Below the pieces are notes generated by a model that was given only the letters and a program-made list of their open reading frames with translations, was not told where the DNA came from and searched no databases. Shown one piece after another: positions 1 through 7,434 of a DNA stretch of 14,717 nt; positions within the stretch are counted from its first letter, which is position 1; every line of letters starts with the position of its first letter. Both the position numbers and the translations under genes were made by a program. The DNA is from CAZQCI01 sp964592255 (GTDB taxonomy: Bacteria; UBA10199; SBBF01): positions 1 through 14,717 of the forward strand of contig CAZQCI010000049.1 in assembly GCA_964592255.1 (NCBI GenBank). The letters are read 5' to 3'.

Positions 1-553
1 GAAGCAACATCAAAGGCAGAAAAACAATCACTCCAAACATGTCTCCAAGCCACCAGTTCAAAAAACTTTCCAAAACCTTTTCAGCAGGAATCGTACCCCC
101 TTGATAAAGAGCAACACTCCCCACCGTGGCCGCAATCAGACAGGTTAAAGGAACTATCATGAAAAAAAGTTTGAACAGATTTTTGGGGTTGCTAATTTCC
201 AGCGGAAAAACCAATTTTTTATCAATCAAGAATTTTCCTGCTAAGGCTTGCACTGTCGATCCAACAGCAATCAAAAAGGGGATAAGCAGTTTTGCAGAAA
301 GTAAGACCTCACCTGAAGAAAAAAAACCGGCAACGTAAATATTAAGAATAAAGGACCCGATCAAAATACCCGGCCACACCCCAAAACCAACAATGAGCAA
401 CATACCAAGGGCAATTCCGGAAGGCGGCCAGATAAGAGTAACATAGCCCGGAGGAGGCGCTAGAAAAAGACCCAATTTTCCGGTGAAAAAATAAAGAACT
501 GCCAATAAGAGAATCAACCCAAATGTATTGAGGTATTTGTATCTTTGACCCAT
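1..553 (-). CDS. MASE1-domain integral membrane sensor, N-terminal part (partial)
   Basis: Reading the minus strand from ATG at 553 gives an open frame of 184 codons that leaves the window at base 1, so the C-terminus is missing. The product is very hydrophobic, with several membrane segments. It carries the hallmarks of the MASE1 sensor domain: WPPSGIALG at residues 42-50, WPGILIGSFILN at 60-71, and a WWLGDMFG...P segment near 168-180. MASE1 is a membrane-embedded sensory domain normally followed by a histidine kinase, PAS, GGDEF or EAL output domain; the output here lies outside the window. The start is fixed by an in-frame TAG immediately upstream (554-556), and a GAGGGGGG ribosome-binding site lies 4 bases before the ATG. 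The family assignment is recognised from motifs; the output type is unknown. Confidence 0.82.
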   Translation of the reverse strand, partial: MGQRYKYLNTFGLILLLAVLYFFTGKLGLFLAPPPGYVTLIWPPSGIALGMLLIVGFGVWPGILIGSFILNIYVAGFFSSGEVLLSAKLLIPFLIAVGSTVQALAGKFLIDKKLVFPLEISNPKNLFKLFFMIVPLTCLIAATVGSVALYQGGTIPAEKVLESFLNWWLGDMFGVIVFLPLMLL

Positions 554-620
554 CTAACCCCCCTCACCCGCCAAGTAGCCTTTCAAACCACTTTTTATCG
601 TATAAAAGATAAAGTATCTG

Positions 621-632
621 TTTTCCGGAAAA
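621..632. other. 12-bp perfect palindrome in the upstream region of the MASE1 gene
   Basis: TTTTCCGGAAAA is self-complementary over 12 bases and lies about 70 bases upstream of the MASE1 start codon, between that gene and the MITE-like element. It could be an operator for the minus-strand gene, but a 12-bp AT-flanked palindrome can arise by chance. No convincing sigma-70 promoter is visible next to it. Confidence 0.25.
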
Positions 633-654
633 TCAGCAACAAACTTCCTTCTTC

Positions 655-786
655 GATAGTGGGTCAGTTTGATTTATTTATTCTTGCAAGGAGATCGGTG
701 TCTGAGCATACCTTAGTTAAAAAAATAAATTACCTTCGATTTTCCATCCACTAAAAATAAAAAATAAAAAAAACTGACCCACTACC
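655..786. mobile_element. MITE-like non-autonomous element (132 bp)
   Basis: The ends are inverted repeats: TAGTGGGTCAGTTT at 657-670 and its exact reverse complement at 771-784. Counting two more bases outward gives 15 of 16 matches. The element is flanked directly by an 8-bp direct repeat, CCTTCTTC, at 647-654 and 787-794, as expected for a target-site duplication. The interior is about 100 bp, AT-rich, and has no credible gene; a 69-codon frame at 545-754 runs through the left end and is not protein-like. The terminal sequence recalls ends of some IS21-type insertion sequences, but that is memory of a motif, not a match. It lies between the MASE1 gene and the OppA gene and could influence either promoter. 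Confidence 0.6.
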
Positions 787-854
787 CCTTCTTCATTGAA
801 GCTGACTTAGACAGAACAGTGTGTTAAACCCGCTGTAAAAATAGGAATACTCAA

Positions 855-2405
855 ATGTCTCAACGGCTCCATATTATTTTTATTCTTTTTTTTATTCTTT
901 CTTGCGCCGCCCCTACCAACAAACGCGCGGATGAAATCCATATTTCGCTGCCAACAGAACCACCCACGCTCGACTGGAACAAGGCCACCGACAATGTAAG
1001 CTACCAAATTCTCAATCAGTTGATGGAAGGGCTAACCCAATACGACAATCAGCTTAATCCCATTCCTGCTGCTGCCCAATCGTGGGAAACGAGAGATAAT
1101 GGGCGCACTTACATTTTTCATATTAACCCAAACTATCACTGGTCCGATGGCATCCCCGTAACGTCAGAACATTTTCGGGACTCATGGTTAAGACTCTTAA
1201 ACCCCAAAACTGCTTCTGAGTATGCATATTTTTTGTTTGATATTATCGGGGCTAAAGAATTTAACAGTGGAGCATTGTCCGATGAAAACCAAGTTGGCAT
1301 TGGGACTCCCGATCCATTCACCCTGATTGTACATCTGAAAAAGCCCGTCATCTTCTTTCCAGCCATCACTACTTTTATGGTCACCTTCCCTATCCGGAAC
1401 GATTTGATTCAAAAGTTTGGTGATACGTGGACAGAACCCCAAAACCTAGTTACCTGCGGACCTTATCAATTAAAGGAATGGTGGCACGAATATAGGCTGC
1501 ACCTAGTTCTTAATCCATATTATGGCGGAAGCCCCCAACCAGTGATTAAAAAAATAACCATTTATCTGGTCAGTGATCCTGCCACTTCTTTATCTTTGTA
1601 CGAAACCGGAGAACTGGATGTGGTATCCCCACCGCCAATTGCTCTGCCCCGTTATCAAAACCACCCCGATTTGGTGCGTCAAACAAAATTGCGCGGTTAT
1701 TATTTTGGTTTTAATACGCGTCAAAAACCTTTTGATAACCCTCTACTCCGTAAGGCTTTTGCTTTGGCCTTGGATAAATCGTTCTTACCGCAAATCCTTA
1801 AAGGAGGAGAGCGTGCCGTTGATTCATGGATTCCTCCCAACATGTTTGGTTTTAACGAAAATAGAGGACTCCATTTCGACCCAAAAAAAGCGCGTCAATT
1901 ATTAGAGGAATGGCACACCACTCACGCAAAAATTGAAAAGATCACCTTGGCTTTCAATAGCGACCCCGTGAACAAAAAAATAGCCGAATGGGCCCAAGAT
2001 CAATGGAAAAAAAATTTGGGGATTACTGTTGAGCTCAATAACGAAGAATGGAAAAGTTATCTGCAACACCTTCATGAAAACCCGGCACCACTTTTTAGAT
2101 TAGGTTGGGGAGCCGACTATCCTGACCCGGATAATTTTATGAACTTATTCACTTCCGACTCTGGAAACAACTACACGGGTTTTAAAGATAAGTCGTATGA
2201 CGCCTTAATCGCTATGGGTTCCGGGGAGTCTGATTCTGAAAAAAGAAAAAATATTTATGACCAAGCCCAAAAACAACTTTTGGAAGACAATGCCGTGATT
2301 ATTCCATTATTTATTCCGGCACAAAATATTTTGGTCAAACCGTCTTTTAGACCTTACCCTCTTCTTCCTTTGGACTTTGTTTATTATAAGAGGGTAAAGC
2401 AGTAA
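855..2405 (+). CDS. oppA: Oligopeptide ABC transporter substrate-binding lipoprotein (OppA-like, SBP_bac_5)
   Basis: 516 residues. A short hydrophobic signal ends in the lipobox ILSC with Cys17, so the mature protein should be a lipid-anchored binding protein facing the periplasm, unlike the soluble OppA of E. coli. The rest follows the family 5 solute-binding fold: the N-terminal strand with LPTEPPTLDW, the MEGLTQYD segment, HWSDGIPVTSEHFRDSW, and the OppA-like LNPKTASEYAY region. The C-terminal WGADYPDPDNFMNLF is also typical. It should capture peptides and deliver them to the permeases encoded next. The start has an AGGA ribosome-binding site at 843-846, 8 bases before ATG. A palindromic repeat separates it from the permease gene. 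Peptide as substrate is inferred from family resemblance; related proteins bind nickel, heme or other ligands. Confidence 0.87.
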   Translation: MSQRLHIIFILFFILSCAAPTNKRADEIHISLPTEPPTLDWNKATDNVSYQILNQLMEGLTQYDNQLNPIPAAAQSWETRDNGRTYIFHINPNYHWSDGIPVTSEHFRDSWLRLLNPKTASEYAYFLFDIIGAKEFNSGALSDENQVGIGTPDPFTLIVHLKKPVIFFPAITTFMVTFPIRNDLIQKFGDTWTEPQNLVTCGPYQLKEWWHEYRLHLVLNPYYGGSPQPVIKKITIYLVSDPATSLSLYETGELDVVSPPPIALPRYQNHPDLVRQTKLRGYYFGFNTRQKPFDNPLLRKAFALALDKSFLPQILKGGERAVDSWIPPNMFGFNENRGLHFDPKKARQLLEEWHTTHAKIEKITLAFNSDPVNKKIAEWAQDQWKKNLGITVELNNEEWKSYLQHLHENPAPLFRLGWGADYPDPDNFMNLFTSDSGNNYTGFKDKSYDALIAMGSGESDSEKRKNIYDQAQKQLLEDNAVIIPLFIPAQNILVKPSFRPYPLLPLDFVYYKRVKQ

Positions 2406-2408
2406 CGT

Positions 2409-2483
2409 GTCATCGCGAGGCCCATAGGGCCGTGGCGATCCATCATCTGGATGCTCTCTCTTCCGATGCTGGCTCGCAATGAC
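2409..2483. repeat. Palindromic intergenic repeat (about 75 bp)
   Basis: The outer arms GTCATCGCGAG (2409-2419) and CTCGCAATGAC (2473-2483) are inverted repeats matching at 10 of 11 positions. Inside, GGCCCATAGGGCC forms a smaller hairpin, and GGATCGCC-like and GGAT segments recur. The layout resembles the dispersed GTCATtGCGAG...CTCGCAATGAC elements common in many proteobacterial genomes. It fills nearly the whole gap between oppA and oppB. As RNA it would fold into a long stem that could stabilise the upstream message or partly terminate transcription. A spurious ATG at 2451 lies inside it. Confidence 0.65.
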
Positions 2484-2489
2484 TCAATT

Positions 2490-3431
2490 ATGCTCTTCTT
2501 AATCAAAAAAACTCTCCTTTCTTTATTCACTCTTGTTTTAATACTTGGCTCTACTTTCAGCCTGCTTCATCTTGTTCCCGGCGGACCTTTTGATCAAGAA
2601 CGCCACTTGCCTCCGGAAATTGAAAAAAATCTTTATGAAAAATACCATTTAGAAAAAAGAGGAAACCAAAATTGGATCATCTGGGTAGGGCATGATTTAA
2701 AAGCTTATCTTGCTTATTTAAAAGAAGGAAGCCTGGGGCCATCGCTGCAATATAGAGATCGAGATGTCACCCAGATTATTCTCAATGCGTATCGCCCGTC
2801 TCTTATTCTTGGGCTGTGGGCTTTTTTTGTTTCTTTAGGCGGTGGACTCATCTTAGGGGCATTAGGCGCGGCTTTTCAAGGAAGCCTTCTAGACCACACT
2901 CTTCTCTCTTTTTGTGCCTTAACGGTATCTCTTCCTCGCTTCGTTATGGGCGTCATTTTAGTTTTGATCTTCTCACTGACTCTTGGGTGGCTGCCTCCCG
3001 CTTTATGGGAAGGCGGACGTTATCAAATTCTTCCCGTTATGACTCTTGCCTTATCAACATTAGCTTATTTTGTGGAGCTCATCCGCAGCGGCCTGATTGA
3101 ACAATTGAAAAAAGATTATATCCGTACCGCACAGGCTAAAGGGGTTCCTTTTTTATTTATTCTTTTAAAACATGCACTCAAAAATAGCCTCAACCCGGTA
3201 CTCCACGTCGTAGCGCCTGTGGCCACCCAGCTGATTGCCGGATCTTTCATTGTAGAAACTCTGTTTGGCATTCCAGGTTTAGGGCGACACTTTGTTATGA
3301 GTATTAATAACCGTGATTATTTTTTAGTGATGGGCATCACCTGCTTGTTTGCTGTGATACTGATTACACTCAATCTGGTTACAGACGCACTCAGAGTCAT
3401 CATTGATCCTAAGAGTAGGAGCCTATCATGA
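2490..3431 (+). CDS. oppB: Oligopeptide ABC transporter permease (OppB-like)
   Basis: 313 residues from the ATG at 2490. This is an inner-membrane permease with about six transmembrane segments. The N-terminal segment runs into VPGGPFDQER and LPPEI (residues 29-44), a signature specific to OppB-type permeases. The cytoplasmic EAA loop that docks the ATPase is visible around residues 211-232 (IRTAQAKGVP...KHAL). The C-terminal VIIDPKSR ending is also typical. An in-frame ATG at 2451 would add 13 residues encoded by the palindromic repeat; I prefer 2490 because the family begins there and the extra residues are not conserved-looking. No clear ribosome-binding site precedes 2490, which may reflect insertion of the repeat. 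Its stop overlaps the next start by ATGA. Confidence 0.87.
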   Translation: MLFLIKKTLLSLFTLVLILGSTFSLLHLVPGGPFDQERHLPPEIEKNLYEKYHLEKRGNQNWIIWVGHDLKAYLAYLKEGSLGPSLQYRDRDVTQIILNAYRPSLILGLWAFFVSLGGGLILGALGAAFQGSLLDHTLLSFCALTVSLPRFVMGVILVLIFSLTLGWLPPALWEGGRYQILPVMTLALSTLAYFVELIRSGLIEQLKKDYIRTAQAKGVPFLFILLKHALKNSLNPVLHVVAPVATQLIAGSFIVETLFGIPGLGRHFVMSINNRDYFLVMGITCLFAVILITLNLVTDALRVIIDPKSRSLS

Positions 3432-4219
3432 AAAATAAAATCATTCTCTTCATAGCCGCAGGATATTTGGTTTTATTGCTAGTCAGTGCTCTTTTTCCAT
3501 TCTGGTTCTCTCCGTTTTCTTATAGTGAACAACATTCTCATTTTCTTCTACACCCCCCTTCTACCATGTTTTGGCTGGGGACAGATGAGTTGGGCCGCGA
3601 CTTATTGGCCCGCCTACTCTACGGAGCCCGTCTATCACTAGCCTGTGCCTTGACTGCAACACTGCTGGCTGGAATATTTGGTATTTTATATGGAAGTCTT
3701 TCGGGCTTTAAAGGTGGGCTCATCGACCAGGTTCTGATGCGTTTTCTAGACTTACTCTCTTCCATTCCTGATTTACTCTTCTATATTTTATTAGGTTTAT
3801 TTTTAGGAAGAAACTTTACAGGTTTGATGATCGCTTTATCTCTGTTGGCATGGATCGACGTGGCCCGCATCACTCGCGGTGAAATTCTAAAACATAAAAA
3901 CAACACTTTTGTAGAAAGTGCTCAAGCCCTTGGTGTCCCATCACACATCATTCTTTTTAAACATGTTCTCCCACAAGGGTATCGACCCATTTTCATCACT
4001 CTTTTATTCAAAATACCTTCCATCATTCTAGCGGAATCTACTTTATCTTTTATCGGCCTGGGGATTGCACCACCTTATTCCAGCTGGGGAAGCCTGGCCA
4101 GTGAAGGATACAGCGCACTCCAGTTTTATCCGCATCTTATTCTATTTCCTTGTCTTTTTATTTTTCTCACAATTTTGGCTTTTCAAGTTTTAGGAAAATA
4201 CATTCAAGAAATTCAGTAA
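3428..4219 (+). CDS. oppC: Oligopeptide ABC transporter permease (OppC-like)
   Basis: 263 residues, partner permease of the preceding OppB-like protein. Its ATG overlaps the oppB stop in an ATGA arrangement, with AGGAG at 3417-3421 as ribosome-binding site, so translation is probably coupled. After an N-terminal membrane segment comes the typical FWLGTDELGRDLLARLLYGAR segment (residues 48-68). Further membrane spans follow, with an EAA loop near 163-183 (VESAQALGV...FKHVLPQ) and the LSFIGLGIAPPYSSWG region. It is somewhat shorter at the N-terminus than E. coli OppC. The expected ATPase genes (oppD, oppF) do not follow; the next gene is an aldo/keto reductase with its own promoter. Confidence 0.87.
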   Translation: MKNKIILFIAAGYLVLLLVSALFPFWFSPFSYSEQHSHFLLHPPSTMFWLGTDELGRDLLARLLYGARLSLACALTATLLAGIFGILYGSLSGFKGGLIDQVLMRFLDLLSSIPDLLFYILLGLFLGRNFTGLMIALSLLAWIDVARITRGEILKHKNNTFVESAQALGVPSHIILFKHVLPQGYRPIFITLLFKIPSIILAESTLSFIGLGIAPPYSSWGSLASEGYSALQFYPHLILFPCLFIFLTILAFQVLGKYIQEIQ

Positions 4220-4264
4220 CTCATCCTTATTTGTAATCAGACCTCCAGATTTTCTTCACAAGGC

Positions 4265-4294
4265 TTGCGGGAATAAAAGAAATTAGACTATAGT
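4265..4294 (+). promoter_or_regulatory. Sigma-70-type promoter giving a probable leaderless transcript
   Basis: TTGCGG (4265-4270) and TATAGT (4289-4294) are separated by 18 bases. The -10 box matches TATAAT at five of six positions; the -35 box matches at three of six. Only six bases (AACCCC) separate the -10 box from the ATG at 4301, so transcription would be expected to begin at or next to the A of the start codon. The absence of a Shine-Dalgarno sequence before this gene agrees with that. Confidence 0.5.
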
Positions 4295-4300
4295 AACCCC

Positions 4301-5275
4301 ATGTTATTTCGTCCGTTTGGAAAGACTGGCGTGCCTGTTTCAGAAATTGGACATGGAACCTGGACCATGGGCAGCATGTGGGGGCCACGGGACGACCGTA
4401 CCGCCATTGATTCGCTCATCAAATCACTTGAATTGGGAGTCACCTTTATCGATACGGCTTGGGTTTATGGCGAAGGACATAGCGAAGCACTGATCTCTAG
4501 CGCTTTTCGAGAAAGCAAAAAAAAAGTATTCGTGGCCACCAAAGTCCCTCCTAAAAATTGGGCCTGGCCAGCCAAGCCCAATGTGGGAATCAGCGAAACG
4601 TTTCCCGCAGAACACATTATCGAATACACCGAAAAAAGTTTAAAAAATTTAAGAACAGATTGTATCGATCTGCAGCAATTACATGTATGGCAAGACTTTT
4701 GGCTTCAAGACTCTTCATGGCTTTCAGCCATAGAACAGCTGAAACAACAAGGTAAAATTAGATTTTTCGGCATTTCTATTAACGATCATGCTCCCGAAAC
4801 TGCTTTAGAAGCAGTGGCCAGCGGATTAATCGACAGCGTACAGGTTATTTACAATATTTTTGACCAAAGCCCGGAAAAAAAATTATTTCCTCTCTGTCAA
4901 AAGCACCAAGTCGCCGTCATTGCACGCGTTCCATTTGATGAAGGTTCTCTCACCGGGGCCCTCACTCCCTCAACAGTTTTTCATAAAAAAGATTGGCGAA
5001 AAAATTATTTTACTCCCGATCGACTTGCTGAAACCTGTACCCGCGTGGAAACAATCAAACAAATTTTGACACAAGAAAAAATATCCCTGCCGGCTTTAGC
5101 CCTTAAATTTTGTTTGTCACACCCTGCCGTCTCTACCGTAATTCCAGGAATGCGGCAAATCGCTCATGTTGAAGACAATATTAAAGCCTCTGATGGTAAA
5201 AAATTAGAAGAAACGACACTTCAATTTTTAAAACAACAAATCTGGTTGAGAAATTTTTACCCCTCTCACGGATAA
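4301..5275 (+). CDS. Aldo/keto reductase
   Basis: 324 residues with the whole aldo/keto reductase barrel. The start FRPFGKTGVPVSEIGHGTW is the classic family N-terminus, which fixes the ATG at 4301. The catalytic tetrad can be assigned as Asp51 and Tyr56 (FIDTAWVYGEGHSE), Lys81 (VFVATKVP) and His128 (LQQLHVW). The NADP-binding C-terminal part includes ALKFCLSHPAVSTVIPGMR near residues 267-285. It should reduce aldehydes or ketones with NADPH in the cytoplasm; the natural substrate cannot be read from the sequence. msrB follows after 5 bases, so the two are probably one operon. No Shine-Dalgarno sequence is evident and the promoter suggests leaderless initiation. Confidence 0.9.
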   Translation: MLFRPFGKTGVPVSEIGHGTWTMGSMWGPRDDRTAIDSLIKSLELGVTFIDTAWVYGEGHSEALISSAFRESKKKVFVATKVPPKNWAWPAKPNVGISETFPAEHIIEYTEKSLKNLRTDCIDLQQLHVWQDFWLQDSSWLSAIEQLKQQGKIRFFGISINDHAPETALEAVASGLIDSVQVIYNIFDQSPEKKLFPLCQKHQVAVIARVPFDEGSLTGALTPSTVFHKKDWRKNYFTPDRLAETCTRVETIKQILTQEKISLPALALKFCLSHPAVSTVIPGMRQIAHVEDNIKASDGKKLEETTLQFLKQQIWLRNFYPSHG

Positions 5276-5280
5276 ATATT

Positions 5281-5655
5281 ATGGAACAAGACTGGAAAAA
5301 CAAATTAACTCCCGAAGAATTTTACGTATGCCGACAAAAAGGGACCGAACCCCCTTTTAGTGGAAAGTATTGTGACAATAAAGAAACGGGAATCTATACC
5401 TGTAAATGTTGTGGTGAAATTTTATTTAAATCGGATGCCAAATTTAATTCTGGAACCGGCTGGCCCAGTTTTTATGATGTAGCCGAGCAAGGTAAAATCA
5501 AAACCGTGGAAGATTTATCTCATGGCATGAAGCGGGTGGAAATTCTCTGTAATCATTGCGGCTCCCACCTCGGTCATGTTTTTGAAGATGGTCCAAAACC
5601 CACGGGGCTGCGTTATTGCGTTAACTCACTTTCGTTAGATTTTTCCAAAAAATAA
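5281..5655 (+). CDS. msrB: Peptide-methionine (R)-S-oxide reductase MsrB
   Basis: 124 residues, normal length for a stand-alone MsrB. The enzyme reduces the R-epimer of methionine sulfoxide in proteins. The structural zinc ligands are Cys41 and Cys44 (TCKCCGE) and Cys90 and Cys93 (CNHCGSHLGHVF). The catalytic Cys113 lies in RYCVNSLSL. The motif SGTGWPSF has Thr59 where many MsrBs, including E. coli, carry the resolving cysteine. This form may therefore be reduced directly by thioredoxin or use another cysteine; Cys43 is an extra one inside the first zinc knuckle. The gene starts 5 bases after the aldo/keto reductase stop, with a weak GGA element upstream, so co-transcription and perhaps coupled translation are likely. 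A role in repairing oxidised proteins is established for the family. Confidence 0.95.
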   Translation: MEQDWKNKLTPEEFYVCRQKGTEPPFSGKYCDNKETGIYTCKCCGEILFKSDAKFNSGTGWPSFYDVAEQGKIKTVEDLSHGMKRVEILCNHCGSHLGHVFEDGPKPTGLRYCVNSLSLDFSKK

Positions 5656-5746
5656 AACCAGAAGATAATCATAACAAAATGATGGACTAGATCTTTAAAT
5701 TAAAAAAAACATTGCCAAAACAATGTAACCATTACAAAAATATGAA

Positions 5747-5821
5747 AAACTCGGAAACAAGCTCCCGAGTTTCATCCTGAGAAAAACAATTTAAATTTTT
5801 GGCCCCAAGGGGCCGAGTTTT
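5747..5821 (+). promoter_or_regulatory. Leader with mutually exclusive hairpins upstream of the FAD dehydrogenase gene
   Basis: AAACTCGG at 5747-5754 can pair with CCGAGTTT at 5765-5772, giving an 8-bp stem with a 10-base loop. It can equally pair with a second copy of CCGAGTTT at 5813-5820, extended to 9 bp through 5821. The second copy overlaps a compact GGCCCCAAGGGGCC hairpin (5801-5814), so the structures compete. A smaller ACATTG/CAATGT hairpin (5709-5726) lies just upstream. The arrangement looks like an attenuator or a terminator between msrB and the next gene. The run of T after the last stem is only four bases, so a strong intrinsic terminator is unlikely. No known riboswitch class was recognised. 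Confidence 0.4.
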
Positions 5822-5877
5822 CGAAGGATAAATAACTTTTTATTTGGCCTGCCACATCGCCCGTGGCCGTCAATCAA

Positions 5878-7434
5878 ATGATTTCTCTTCACTCTTTTAA
5901 AATTCCTTATCAAAAAGATCCCGATCTTTTATCGGAAGTCTGCAAACAACTTGATTTAAAAAAAGAAGAAATAACCGAAGTCCGCGTCATTAAAAAAAGT
6001 CTGGATGCGCGAAACAAACGTCAGCTTTATTTGGTATATTCTTTAAATATTTATCTCAAAGGAGAAAAACCGGAAGAAGAATTAACGCCGTTTCCTCAAC
6101 TATTGTGGAAAGGCCCTCCTCCCCTCATCATCGGCGCAGGTCCCGCCGGACTTTTTGCAGCACATACTTTTTTAGCACACGGCATCAAACCAATTTTATT
6201 TGAAAGAGGAGAGCGCACTTATCCACGGATGAAAAAAATCAGCCTCTTTTGGCGACAAGGAATTTTAGATCCCGATACCAATGTCTGTAATGGAGAAGGC
6301 GGGGCCGGAACTTTCAGCGATGGCAAACTGATCACTCGTATTAAAAGTCCTCATATTGCCCGTGTCCTAAAAACTTTTGTGGACTACGGGGCACCTCCAG
6401 AAATACGTTCCATTTACAATCCGCATGTCGGAAGTAACCTTATTCGTAACGTGATTCAAAAAATGAGCGATGACCTAATCTCCCGAGGGGCACACATGAA
6501 TTTTCAAGCACGTGTCACTCGTCTGATACTTGAAAACAAACACGTCAGTGGTGTGGAATTAGAAGATGGCATTAAAAAAGAAGGATGCGGGTTGATATTG
6601 GCTTGCGGCCACAGTGCCGGAGATTTTTTTAATCAACTTCATGCACAAGGCGTTTTTATCGAGGCAAAATCTTTTGCCTTAGGATTAAGAATTGAGCATC
6701 TGCAAAGTGATATTAATCGATGGCAATACGGTAGAAACGTTATGGAAGAATTGGGAGCCGCCCAATATAAACTCAGCCATTATTGGGATGACGAAAAAAT
6801 CGGCGTCTATTCTTTCTGTATGTGCCCGGGTGGCTATGTCATTTCGAGTACAACGGATTCGGAGACCACTGTCGTTAATGGCATGAGCAATTATCATCGT
6901 AATTCGCCGTGGGCCAATGCCGCCATTGTTACCAGCATTGATGAAAAAACTATTCCTGGGAATCATCCTTTCAAAGTTATGAAATTTCAAAGGGAGATTG
7001 AACAAAAAACATTCGAAATTTCAAAAAAACAAGGGCAACCACATCACCGTATTCCAGCACAACGATTGGAAGATTTTTTATTAGGAAAACAAGGAGTACT
7101 CAACAACCGATCAAGTTGTCCTTCCGGTGTTGTACCCGCCAATTTAAAGGAAATTCTTCCAAATTCTATTTACGATTACTTATGTAAAGGATTGTTGGAA
7201 TTTGAAAAAAAACGAAAAGGGTTTTTAAAACCCGAAGCACTCCTACATGCTGTGGAATCACGCACATCCTCCCCTATTCGCATCACACGCCATGAAGAAA
7301 CATTGGAAAGCATCAGTACTCCCGGTTTGTTTCCTTGTGGTGAAGGCCCAGGCTATGCAGGAGGCATCACAAGTGCCGCTGTGGATGGAATTAAGGCGGC
7401 GTTAGCCTGGATTAAAAAGTTCTCACCCTCTTAA
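5878..7434 (+). CDS. FAD-dependent dehydrogenase (COG2509-type, uncharacterised)
   Basis: 518 residues from ATG 5878. The N-terminal 70 residues form the small charged domain (DLKKEEITEVRVIKKSLDAR) that precedes the flavoprotein core in this family. The FAD-binding motif GAGPAGLFAA sits at residues 86-95 with the following acidic LFERG. A NVCNGEGGAGTFSDGKL segment lies at 135-151, and PCGEGPGYAGGITSAAVDGI near the C-terminus completes the FAD site. The family is widespread but its reaction is not known. A GTG at 5863 is in frame, but lies in a GCCAC/GTGGC hairpin and adds five unconserved-looking residues, so ATG 5878 is preferred; neither has a good ribosome-binding site. Its last 12 bases overlap the convergent aldehyde dehydrogenase gene. 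Confidence 0.85.
   Translation: MISLHSFKIPYQKDPDLLSEVCKQLDLKKEEITEVRVIKKSLDARNKRQLYLVYSLNIYLKGEKPEEELTPFPQLLWKGPPPLIIGAGPAGLFAAHTFLAHGIKPILFERGERTYPRMKKISLFWRQGILDPDTNVCNGEGGAGTFSDGKLITRIKSPHIARVLKTFVDYGAPPEIRSIYNPHVGSNLIRNVIQKMSDDLISRGAHMNFQARVTRLILENKHVSGVELEDGIKKEGCGLILACGHSAGDFFNQLHAQGVFIEAKSFALGLRIEHLQSDINRWQYGRNVMEELGAAQYKLSHYWDDEKIGVYSFCMCPGGYVISSTTDSETTVVNGMSNYHRNSPWANAAIVTSIDEKTIPGNHPFKVMKFQREIEQKTFEISKKQGQPHHRIPAQRLEDFLLGKQGVLNNRSSCPSGVVPANLKEILPNSIYDYLCKGLLEFEKKRKGFLKPEALLHAVESRTSSPIRITRHEETLESISTPGLFPCGEGPGYAGGITSAAVDGIKAALAWIKKFSPS

Noticed and set aside
545..754. A 69-codon plus-strand frame upstream of the OppA gene
   Set aside because: It starts inside the MASE1 gene end and runs across the left terminal repeat of the MITE-like element. 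Its composition is not protein-like and it has no ribosome-binding site.
6685..7005. A 106-codon minus-strand frame inside the FAD dehydrogenase gene
   Set aside because: It lies wholly within a well-recognised gene on the other strand and has no recognisable features.
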